Part shown: positions 24,601-30,920 of the stretch, piece by piece | Position numbering within the stretch: position 1 is the stretch's first letter | How the letters are laid out: every line of letters begins with the position of its first letter | NCBI GenBank assembly: GCA_964035545.1 | Contig: OZ037765.1 | Coordinates: 17,354,698-17,418,697 of the forward strand | From: Bugula neritina | Lineage: Eukaryota > Bryozoa > Gymnolaemata > Cheilostomatida > Bugulidae | Length of the DNA stretch: 64,000 nt | Direction of reading: 5' to 3' | The notes under the pieces: model-generated | Database searches by the model: none | Seen by the model: only the letters and a program-made list of their open reading frames with translations | What the model was told of the DNA's origin: nothing | Position numbers and translations under genes: made by a program

Positions 24601-25810
24601 CTCAGATTACATACACCCCCGAGGAAACTACATATCCAGAAGAAGGAGAGATCTCCCCTACCCCGGCGAAGAGACGGACCAGGTCCCCCAGTCCACCCTT
24701 ACGCCGCAGACGGACACCATCCCCCGACCCGGTACGACTAGCCACAGTAGAAGAACGCCTCCTACGATTACAAGAAGAGTTCACCCAGCTGGCACCAGAC
24801 CTACTTAACACTACAACAGGACTCTTCCAGCTCAAAGGATCCGTATGCCGTATGAAACGGAAACTGCGTACATGCCAAGCCAAGCACCGGCGTGCCCAAC
24901 AAGGACTCTAGTTAGACTACCCGGAGTACTCCAACTCCGCCTCTTGGGAGAAGCCCAGATGTCATGTAAATGTTTGACTGCTTAACAGGTTATCCCCTGT
25001 CTAACACCACAGCTAGCTAGTATTCCTCGTCTATCTACAGCTGGCCAATTGTATGCAACGGATCGTTATAATGACTCTGTCTATTATTATGTCTCTTCCT
25101 GTATATTACGTATTATTTTGTCCACTGATGTATGCAATTACTATTGAATGTTTTTTTTTATATATATATCAGAAAGATGGCTTTCTGCTGGTGGGGGCGG
25201 TGTGGTGGTTCGTGGAACTACCAGCAGCACAACATGTAGGGTCGCGTAATTGACCCGGAACAATGGATAGCCAATTAGCGTAGTTGATAGTTAGCAGCAA
25301 TTGTAGTTTCCCGCTGCTAACTCAGTCGAAGCTAGAGTGTGAAATAGATTAGATGTGTAACTTGTTAGAAATAATGTATCGTGTTTTTATGATGTATAGT
25401 TGTGTATAAAATATACTCGTTCACTCGACTTAGCCTGGTGCAGTTCTATACTAGATAAATAGACTCTCTGGATAGCATATCAACCCTAATCTGAAAATCA
25501 TAACAATACATAATATATTCTTGTTTTCAAAGTGAATATATTTTGTGTGAGTATGTGCTGAAATGATTTGGGATTTCTGATTTCGCACAAAATTTAATAT
25601 TTAACAAAATTGTTTAGGCATACAAACTTTAAACAGTATACATGTAGATAAAAACAAATATATTATATAAGAATATTTTAATAATGCATAAGTGAAGTGT
25701 GTCGGGGATTCTTTAATATTACTACTTTATGACACTGATACATGATTACCTTCAGGTTTTGTGTAAACAAGAACTTTTACAGTAAAATTGCCATTGGGGC
25801 GACTTGCCAT
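15623..25810 (-). CDS. Unrecognised 266-residue protein with a CWWP motif, nine exons
   Basis: Exons on the minus strand: 25810-25750 (ATG, begins MASRPNGNFTVKVLVY), 17677-17607, 17413-17354, 17129-17048, 16579-16497, 16402-16234, 16148-15972, 15827-15760, 15652-15623 (TGA). They total 801 bases, exactly 267 codons, and all junction phases agree. Residues 50-90 are basic (KRQRRLCR, NQRAKKLK), followed by YHIYSVLRKDGSVTFSG. A Glu/Lys-rich acidic linker follows, then a helical segment, then a C-terminal block with IWGVDKHKPCWWP and LEILSSALEWYK. Basic plus acidic regions and a Trp-rich end suggest a nuclear or DNA-binding protein, but this is inference and I know no matching family. The exon 4 acceptor (GCTGAAG) lacks a pyrimidine tract and is the weakest junction. 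Intron 1 (8.07 kb) contains a complete Gypsy element. AATAAA lies at 15481-15476 on this strand. Confidence 0.72.
18004..18308 (+). repeat. 5' LTR
   Basis: Starts TGTGGTGG and ends ATAACA. It holds a TATAAAAT box at 18208-18215, the likely promoter of the genomic RNA, near the middle or end of U3. No AATAAA is obvious; GATAAA near the 3' part is the closest. Confidence 0.95.
18310..18327 (+). other. Primer binding site, probably tRNA-Leu
   Basis: One base after the 5' LTR lies TGGTGGCAGCGGTGGGAT. Its complement ends CGCTGCCACCA, which reads as an acceptor strand, discriminator A and CCA. The preceding TCCCAC would be the T-stem 3' strand. A leucine tRNA with acceptor GGCAGCG fits; the identity is inferred from memory of tRNA patterns. 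Confidence 0.7.
18340..19299 (+). CDS. gag: Gypsy Gag (capsid + CCHC nucleocapsid)
   Basis: A 319-residue open frame with a strong start context (AAG-ATG-G). Residues about 40-200 form a helical capsid-like region (FTGEEEVEQFIQEFSDVM, LREHAAAVMKLAQIAY), typical of the retrotransposon Gag fold that packages the RNA. Residues 282-295 are a zinc knuckle of spacing C-x2-C-x4-H-x4-C (CWECGNQGHFRRYC), which binds RNA. A consensus splice donor lies inside codon 15 (18383, GTGAGC). The last 50 codons overlap pol in the -1 frame, and termination is TAG at 19297-19299, about 50 bases after the candidate slip site. Confidence 0.93.
   Translation: METENAGTQPPAIEGERRDNAVETIPVNHVVEERRVPRELAEDRYRLKAPTFTGEEEVEQFIQEFSDVMDVAQWPPRVALLKLRMALMDKAKPYGLGVDIDNIFAFLRARFGLSATDARARLQRLRRDPRTPLREHAAAVMKLAQIAYSDLPPVNRERYTLDAFIASVDDLGLHHQFLARGVTTVEDALTEGEAYLLANQMHKSRGSSRQVEIDRADTAAGQEEETPAAAAVSQLATASKVTQLTDMLAKLIATLTPQNPVSTAPEPMRPSAPPQGETVSFCWECGNQGHFRRYCPFLNQGLNYRGPQMFPPSAGRRNL
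19182..23810 (+). CDS. pol: Gypsy Pol: protease, RT, RNase H, integrase
   Basis: The open frame spans 19182-23810, and translation probably enters at about 19248 by -1 frameshift. The protease has FLIDSGCTTNLL (GAT-TCG-GGC at 19662) with DSG in place of the commoner DTG, and ILGMPFL as flap partner. The reverse transcriptase has FCVDYRKLNSVT, YFSTLDLLSGYWQ, LPFGLTSAPATFQ and YLDD at 20952-20963. RNase H begins DKDASDQNVGAVLSQ. Integrase shows the zinc region (HAGVKRVISK..CEICQ) and a DD35E triad: Asp at 22395, Asp at 22575, Glu at 22683, with exactly 35 residues between the last two. KFVGPYVV is the GPY/F module. The C-terminal 200 residues are Pro/Glu-rich with no chromodomain that I can see. 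No internal stops. Confidence 0.95.
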   Translation: MLGVRKSRTFPPILSLPKSGVKLPRPADVPTFRRPTKPLGKKKRRSPRRVPRTGNQQWQQPRRTSKGLRPAAAFSMPLHNRFTGLQVQESGWEHTEVAENLASAPPRPTYHRPRRPPSRPKAREVLPARVRPEGRVQVQPHGNSYFLPGKLEGKAVTFLIDSGCTTNLLSRQLFDTLSARVRGEMEAYEGEYGTLADGSCLPFYGIIELTGRVRDQTIQETFIVSQLKEDAILGMPFLKRHGCHIDFSRSAMMMSGRELACVDKFGCPLVGGVQVVRNRTIPGRSRATIHCRVNSSRISGLGVVEGAHEKIQLASSLNQLTEQGEILVQCVNPFTEPIKLPAGSMLGRFHSVQEGDVGPSLGDATEALPRHPIQGRGAVPTHLRELYETASGGCASNRERQAMAKLLRDYGDVFSSGEHDVGLTGVVRHEIPLTAGTVPVRQPTRRLGPEKEKEVSRQVRDLLDRGLIEPAHSAWSSPVVLVRKKDGSWRFCVDYRKLNSVTIQDAYPLPRIDESLDALAGSKYFSTLDLLSGYWQVPLSPDAQEKAAFITRDGLWKWKVLPFGLTSAPATFQRLMEQVLSGLHWKTLLVYLDDVIVISPDFETHVSRLQEVFERLRGAGLKLKPSKCALLQSEVKYLGHVVGRNGVATDPEKVRAVEDWVTPQDLTGLRAFLGLVGYYRQYIPDFAGIAQPLNRLTAKGVTWQWTPVEQEAFDRLKGCLLTAPILAYPDPTLEYILDKDASDQNVGAVLSQVQEGREVVVAYYSKSLSPAERNYCTTRKELLAVIKSVKHFRPYLYGRKFRLRTDHASLIWLCKRAEPSSQVARWLEILAEFSYRIEHRPGKRHSNADGLSRRPDGGCKQCLNIERTDGGPPRCELETLAHHGASFDWDQGQLRQRVDESPEDVQNLRANPVLAGNVRELKKLQEELPGVVADIYRAKKEGRRPSEERIRQGCAELRLYCQRWDSLRIEQDGLLTISLAASGRHPERKRVVCPTAIRRELIWDTHKQAHAGVKRVISKLRLRWYWPQMERDVRLRVKQCEICQASKHSRPPGEAGRRRLYAGRPWQVVAVDLVGPMPMTPRGNNWILVLTDHFTRWADALAIPDASAPTVARALDQHVFCYFGLPEQIHSDQGAQFQSQLMSDLCHLWGVNQSRTTPYHPQGNGVVERNNRMLGDALRSLLLGRGQEEWDTVLPQVMRAYRSTPHTSTGETPNLLMLGRETRVPDHLTYHVPEQDNSVHEYASELVERMKAAHEILRQQQWKVRHEDSDEPPLYQRGDKVWMVNYRRRRGQADKLKPKFVGPYVVIEAMPNHTYKIERSGQVSIQNESRLKPYWASPGGVGEAPPLLEPRRQTTTRGRRRHGPEYEVVIPREENLVREERQLLPTEAYPPPPSLIPSLPETEPVPEVQTPTEGGAPSGEQEEVTADGEVETPLEAPTNEPANVSPPLERGQRTRQPPAYLKDFVCDCVKSGTHESLGENRTRKESSKCGSCQHYGNINFCIGGNRNKIHPPGAQSLNHAPQPRCSIFSYADAVKSRRVSKQ
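19242..19248 (+). promoter_or_regulatory. Candidate -1 frameshift heptamer G_TTA_AAC
   Basis: In the gag frame the codons are TTA AAC preceded by G; slipping back one base gives GTT AAA CTA in the pol frame, which stays open to 23810. GUUAAAC is a known functional variant of the X_XXY_YYZ slip site. A few bases downstream CGGCC (about 19253) can pair with GGCCG (about 19281) to form a GC hairpin at the usual spacing. The pol frame has no ATG before its protease region, which supports frameshifting over independent initiation. Confidence 0.65.
23811..24089 (+). other. Gypsy spacer between pol and third ORF
   Basis: About 280 noncoding bases. They hold a short inverted motif (GACTCACTGAGTC near 23909) and the start of the pyrimidine tract leading to the acceptor at 24123. 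No gene seen. Confidence 0.6.
24090..24911 (+). CDS. Gypsy third ORF: two zinc fingers, Arg/Ser/Pro-rich, coiled coil
   Basis: Open frame in the env position, with no ATG before the zinc-finger region. It contains a canonical C2H2 finger (CQICGEDCASHRSLK.., C-x2-C-x12-H-x3-H), immediately followed by a C-x1-C-x12-H-x4-C finger (CPCGYNDVY...RHRAAGC). Later come an Arg/Ser/Pro run (RTRSPSPPLRRRRTPSPDP), a likely coiled coil (VEERLLRLQEEFTQLAPDL) and a basic end. There is no signal peptide or membrane segment, so it is not an envelope. A strong acceptor (CTTTTTCAG, ends 24123) opens in phase with a donor at 18383 in gag, predicting a spliced product of about 276 residues that borrows 14 gag codons. 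Role unknown; RNA or DNA binding, or regulation of the element, is inferred from the motifs. Confidence 0.8.
   Translation: MYCTNTVETFSDYTRPATTRVRDRTLPAPYPEDYASGDRPEPLRRRWRWVSPQTEEEIETAWGSRGRTRCQICGEDCASHRSLKLHVNAHLLLTFCPCGYNDVYPYPVTRHRAAGCFPGENYVVDAKLYPEFLTHIRPLVKKAMLLAVLSSGFQRVLDNARQQSPLVSDRPQITYTPEETTYPEEGEISPTPAKRRTRSPSPPLRRRRTPSPDPVRLATVEERLLRLQEEFTQLAPDLLNTTTGLFQLKGSVCRMKRKLRTCQAKHRRAQQGL
25188..25200 (+). other. Polypurine tract
   Basis: GGTGGGGGCGG directly abuts the 3' LTR. It is purine except for a T and a C, the expected primer site for plus-strand DNA synthesis. The 280 bases before it (from 24912) are noncoding. Confidence 0.65.
25201..25505 (+). repeat. 3' LTR
   Basis: Same 305 bases as 18004-18308 with no difference that I could find. 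Followed by ATAC, the target duplication. Confidence 0.95.
25521..25712. mobile_element. Shortened copy of the TTAA foldback element
   Basis: It shares GAGTATGTGCTGAAATGATT and then, in inverted sense, GCATAAGTGAAGTGTGTC with the element at 60969-61469, and ends at TTAA (25713-25716). It has the inner part of one arm joined to the whole other arm, so the outer left arm is lost. It begins about 15 bases past the Gypsy 3' LTR. Confidence 0.7.
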
Positions 25811-27050
25811 CTTTAGAATCTAAAGTTTTAAAAGCATGGTACTTTAGCAATAAGAAAACACAGTAAAATTTCGTGAAACAAAATAAAAAGCAAAATTACA
25901 ACCAAAACTGCACCTAATAATTTATATTGAGCAATTTTAATATTTCATTCAGCATCAAATATTGATACTATATGTGACCTCCCACCACAAAACAGGGAAC
26001 GTTGGTCAGTTTTTTAGAATTGAGTTATTAGTATAGAGTTAAAGAGCAGATCTTTGCAATCGTTTTGCAATTTATTTGAAGTCTCTAGTGCAAATAGAAC
26101 TCGAGATATTGATATTCAAAAGCCTTGGCGCTTTTAAAACAGTCAATTCACGTTTTTGAAAAATTCGCTTTTAAAGTAAGCAAGTCAGGAATAATTTATG
26201 GGTCACATATTTTGTATAGTTAGTGTCTCTAGTTGAAATATAGTTTTAATGCCGGAGACTCAGACATAATGTAACATATTTATACAGGTGAATGCTCTTC
26301 GCTCCAAAACTAATACTTTATAGAAAGCTTTGAAACCCCACCGGAAAGCATTTACATTGGTTTCATCCCATTTAGACGATTCCTTGTTAAACGTTTCCCA
26401 CTTGGACGATATTTTAATTTTGGTACAATATATTTAGTAATATACAAATATAACTGTTGCATTTACTGCTTAACATGAAATAAGCTACTAAGCCAGCTAT
26501 TTGTTTTCACTCAATACTAATTTAGCTACAGTTTATTTTATTCAGAATAACAGATAACAGCTGAATAAAATGCACAAATGCATTTCATGGTATATCACCT
26601 ACTGCTATATTACAACTTTTTCTTTTTATATTTTGTCTATCTTTTACCTTTAAGTTTAAGGTTTGTACAAGATGGCTTCTTATAGAAGCATTGTTACTGT
26701 AGGTAGCTTGATGGTGGCTTCTTTGCTTTCTATTATGTGCTAAATAATAGCATAACATACATATATTGCACTAAAATCTATAAATATCGTCTAACTGGGA
26801 ATCATCAAGTGGGATAGCACCTTTAAATTTTAACTGAAGAACAGGGGTCAATTGTTTACGCAAGGAATCCCTACTACTACTAGTAGTAGTAGGGGTACCT
26901 GTCGTTTTGCACATGGTACACAAATCGGTTCGTACACAAAATAAAAATAAATTAACCCCAAACAATAAATAATTATCAAAAAATATATATTTTAGTTAAC
27001 CTATTTTGATGTGTACGTAACGACCTGTGTACGAAATTGTAAAGTTTTGA
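25811..27050. other. Upstream region of the CWWP gene, no gene seen
   Basis: AT-rich. It should hold the promoter of the minus-strand gene starting at 25810. A 22-base palindrome of CTA/TAG triplets lies at about 26872-26893. The 64-codon minus-strand frame at 26771-26965 spans that palindrome and is not convincing. Confidence 0.5.
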
Positions 27051-28750
27051 ATGTTTACTGCATGCAATAGAGTTGTTTGTTATTATGTTGGGTGTTATTA
27101 TCGTCCGCCAATTGAAAAAGACTTAACAACATTAAGGTCGCTATTGAATTCTATAACAAAAAAGTATCCATCTGACAAAATTATTCTTATAGGTGACATG
27201 AACATGCCGGGAATAGATTGGAACCTAATGTTACCAGGACACTGCATGCCCGACCAATCCCTGCAACTAGATTTCCTTGATATCCTTGCAGAGGTGAACA
27301 TGCAACAGCTTCATGGAAATACTCTAGATTTAATTTGCACAACATCCCCAGAAATAGTCAGCCATAATGTTGTGTTTCCAGGACTGAGCGATCATGCCAT
27401 CATCTCAGTTGACGTATTTGTTTTAGCTGACATCCGTAATTTTGTGCTCAAGACACCATTTAAGCAATACCACAAGGTAAATATGAACAACTCCCAGAAA
27501 GTACTACAAGAAATAAAGTTTAAGCTAAAAACCATGGACGATGTGGATGCAATGTAGATGTTTTTTTCTAAGGGTTTACGACAAGCAATCAATGACTTTG
27601 TTCCAATTTTTGAAGGACAAAAGAGGCTGAATGTAAATGAACCTGTTTGGTTTAACAAGGAAGCAAGGGAACTGGCCTGTAAGCAAAGGAAACTCTACAA
27701 TAAATACAAAAAGAGCAAAGATGCATATGATAAACAACTTGCTGCATCACATCGCAGATCCGCAAACAAAACCTTCAAACAAATTAAAAAGCAATATGTT
27801 GAAACTCGGGTGTGCAGACCACTGCAAGAAGGCAACAGCAGGCCCTTCTACAGGCATCTAAAAGGTACAAGCTCAAGTAGTCAAGTAAGGCTCGTCAAGG
27901 AAAATCGACAACTCCCCTCTCACCCTAAGGAATGGGCAGACATGCTCAACCATCATTTTCACAGATAGTTTGCCACAGGTCATCAACTATTCCTACATAG
28001 CTCTAGCACCCACACAGGAGTTCCTAATGTATCAGCCTCTAAAGTAACAAAAATGATTTAAGACTTAAAACACGGAAAGGCTTCAGGACCAGATGGCTTC
28101 CGAAAAGCTGACCTCAGTATAGATGTAGAACAAACTGCTGTTTGTCTCAGTTACATATTTCAGGTTTCTCTTACAACTGGAAAGCTTCCATTAGAATTGA
28201 GGGCAGTCAACATCTCACCTCTTCACAAGTCAGGGTCCACAAAAAAGGTCAATAACTATCGGCCCATTTTAATAACAAGTATTCCTTGTAAGATGTTAAA
28301 GCATTTGGTATTGAGAAACCTGCTGGAAAAAAATGACACTAAGCTAAACAATAGGCAGCACGGGTTTAGAAAAGGCCTCTCTTAAGAAACACAAATCTGT
28401 GCAACTATGCACGATATACTCCATTCTACAGATACCCACCAAAATGTTCATATAGCTGTTTTAGACTTCACTAAAGCATTTGATCGAGTTCTTCATGCCC
28501 TTCTAATAAAAAAGCTTTCAGAGATGGTAGATTTGGATGAATACATTTTACACTGGATAAGTAGCTTCCTAACCAATCGTACACAAAGAGTGGTTTTACA
28601 AAGTCACACCTCGGATCCGTTACCAGTTACCTCAGGTGTGCCACAAGGATCGGTTTTAAGGCAAGTACTTTTTCTCATTTTTATTAATGAACTACCTGAC
28701 TTTCTTGACTGCGCATATGCCTTGGTTGCTGATGACGCCCTTGTCTACCA

Positions 28751-29914
28751 CAGGGTTGAGGTAATTGTAATTGGTTGTAATTAATTACATTTTTTCAAGT
28801 AATTGAATGTAATTTGTAATTGATGTATAAAAATGTAACTGTAACTGTAATTAATTACATATCTAATGTAATTAATTTTTACAATTACTTTATAACTACA
28901 TGTCAATTACTTCAAACTTTAAAATATTAAAAATTTCCTACTTTTCCTACTATGCCTACTGTTGAATAACAAGTTCAGATTAGGTCTAGGTCAGTGGTTC
29001 CCAACCTGGGGAGAATTCCCCCCTAGGGGGGAATTTGGACATTTTAGGGGGAACTTAGATTTTGAAAAATTCACGCAATTTGTTAATGGCTTTTTGAGCT
29101 CTTGCAAGTTACATGTATATGCATATCTATAAATCTTCATCTTAAGTCATCTATTTAACCAAACCATATTTCGCCATTTTTACATGCGCCATTTTACCTA
29201 AAGTCATTTTGGGTTTCAACAAGCAAACTCTTCCCACCCTGACAAAACAGAGTTTTGGTGCCATCCAGCACCACCTATTTGTGTGAGGTAGGATTCTCAT
29301 CAATTCAAAGAGAAAAGAAACTGCCTTAACTCGAAGCGTGACTTAAGATGGGCCTGGTCATAAACAGAGTCAGACTTAAGCAAGCTGGCACAAAAGCATC
29401 AACTGAAGCTATAACATTCATAATTGGACTGCTCCGTGTTGTATAACCTAAAAACAACTATAATATTACTATATAATTATATTATATGCAAATATAATAA
29501 AACAAAATATATTGCATTTTATCATATATTCTCATTAAGTAAGTCATAGAATCTTTTCAATCTTTGAATTGGAGAGGGAGAATTGATAGTCAACATTTAT
29601 GAAAGAGAGGAATAGTATGAAAAAGGTTGAGAACCACTGGTCTAGGTAGTATAGTATCACTGTTGAGAACAAAGGAGGTTCACCCCTGTCAAAATTGCCC
29701 CTGGTATTTGGACACTATAAGTGAGCTTGCATAACTTCTATTTATCGCTTGTAAAAACAAAAATAATTTCAATTGTAATTAATTACATTGCCATGTAATT
29801 GTAATTGTAATTAATTACATTACTTTTTATCTGTAATTATAATTGTAATTGACAAATTTTGATGTAATTGTAATTGTAATTAATTACATTCATATGTAAT
29901 TGACCCCAACTCTG
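28751..29914. mobile_element. Outer non-autonomous hAT element
   Basis: Ends CAGGGTTGAGG (left) and, reading inward from the right, CAGAGTTGGGG, with an imperfect inverted repeat of about 39 bp. Perfect 8-bp target duplication GTCTACCA at 28743-28750 and 29915-29922. Both subterminal regions carry many TAATTAATTACA/TGTAATT motifs, possible transposase sites. No transposase of its own. A second hAT element sits inside at 28992-29639. Confidence 0.93.
28992..29639. mobile_element. Inner hAT (Charlie-type ends), nested
   Basis: Ends CAGTGGTTCCCAACCT and, inverted, CAGTGGTTCTCAACCT, the classic hAT/Charlie terminus. Perfect 8-bp target duplication GTCTAGGT at 28984-28991 and 29640-29647. The interior keeps a decayed trace of hAT transposase C-terminus around 29279 (CEVGFSSIQ followed by stops), so it is an internally deleted relic of an autonomous element. 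Confidence 0.93.
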
Positions 29915-30920
29915 GTCTACCAGGAGATAGCCTCATTTAATGACTGCAGCAGGTTTCAACAAAATCTAGATTCTCTTTGTGCGTGGTCAGACAAGTGGGG
30001 TATGTCATTCAACATCGTTGGGAGCAAAATAATAAGTTTTAACTCTGTAGGAGATACTCCCAATTACACTTCGAATGGATCAGTGTTAGATCATGTAGAC
30101 TCTACAAAATACTTAGGTGTTACACTACAATGAGATTGCAGGTTCAACAATCATATATCAAATAAAATGCTGAAGGCTCGAAGACAATTAGGTATGATTA
30201 AAAAAGCTCTCTACTGGGCCCCCTAACGAGCATACAAAGCCTTGTGTCTGCCACACCTAGAGTATGCTAGCGCAGCTTGGGACCCAATCTGCAAGAAGGA
30301 TATTTCTGGCTTAGAAAATATACAAGTGAATGCAGTTCGATTCATAGCCAATATTAAAGGCTGTAAAGATGTCGAAAGTGCCATGAAGAAACTCTGCCTA
30401 CAACCCTTTGAACAAAAAAGGAGAAACAGACGTATTAATCTCCTTATGAAAATTTTAGCAAAAGAAGAGCAACATCAGGCTCTCAGCTCTGCCTATGATG
30501 AGTTGCTGAACAAACCAACAGACAGCACTATACAGCCTCGCTCCCAAGCAAGGGGACAGCCCCAGTCAGTGAGTGCTAATACTACCAAGTACCTGAACAG
30601 TTTTCTCCCAAAGACTATCCAGGACCTGAAAATTGGTCACAACCAAAGCAATAACTCAGAGATCTCTACATCGACAGGATTAAGTTCCTGTTCAGTAAAT
30701 ACAGCCCAAACAGTACTAACTGTATGACTATTGACCAATGACTGTCCAACACATTACCCATATGCGGCACACCCCTTCCTCCCTCTAGGGTGGTGCAGTG
30801 TGATGGTCACTTCGAGTAAGTTCAAGTACATTTACTGCTTGAATCAGATGATGATTGGCAACTATATAATGTCATGTTCTGTATATATATAAGATGTAGA
30901 TTTACAAATAAATATACAGC

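Larger units (their letters stand above)
18004..25505 (+). mobile_element. Complete Ty3/Gypsy LTR retrotransposon, 7502 bp
   Basis: Two 305-bp LTRs (18004-18308 and 25201-25505), identical as far as I can read by eye, bracket a primer site, gag, pol, a third open frame and a purine tract. The ends are TG...CA and the 4-bp sequence ATAC flanks both sides (18000-18003, 25506-25509), a target duplication of the size usual for Gypsy integrases. The interior is clearly more GC-rich than the host, and no coding frame is broken. Identical LTRs and open frames suggest recent insertion and possible activity. It sits in intron 1 of the minus-strand CWWP gene, antisense to it. Confidence 0.96.
27051..30727 (+). 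pseudogene. LINE ORF2 remnant, stops but no frameshift
   Basis: One reading frame holds the whole of ORF2: 27051-28750 and, after the hAT and one target copy are skipped, 29923-30724. It is broken only by stop codons at 27555, 27966, 28059, 28383, 30131 and 30224, and ends with the natural stop at 30725. The frame is restored exactly across the hAT insertion, so no indel has accumulated. The protein would nick DNA and reverse-transcribe the LINE RNA; it cannot be made here. Confidence 0.88.
27051..30920 (+). mobile_element. 5'-truncated jockey/CR1-like LINE, split by hAT insertions
   Basis: The element starts inside the endonuclease (VGCYYRPP, IILIGDMNMPGIDW, GLSDHAIISV) and runs through the reverse transcriptase (NNYRPILITSIPCK, QHGFRKGLS, AVLDFTKAFDRVLH, VTSGVPQGSVL) to the thumb and C-terminal part (STKYLGVTLQ, LPHLEYASAAWDP). 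It is interrupted at 28751-29914 by a hAT element. A 3'UTR continues to about 30920 (AAATAAATATACAG). The RT catalytic box reads VADD where FADD is usual. Endonuclease N-terminus and ORF1 are missing, so it is a dead copy. Confidence 0.92.

Noticed and set aside
24090-24911. Envelope gene in the Gypsy element
   Set aside because: No signal peptide, no membrane anchor, no cleavage motif; zinc fingers instead.
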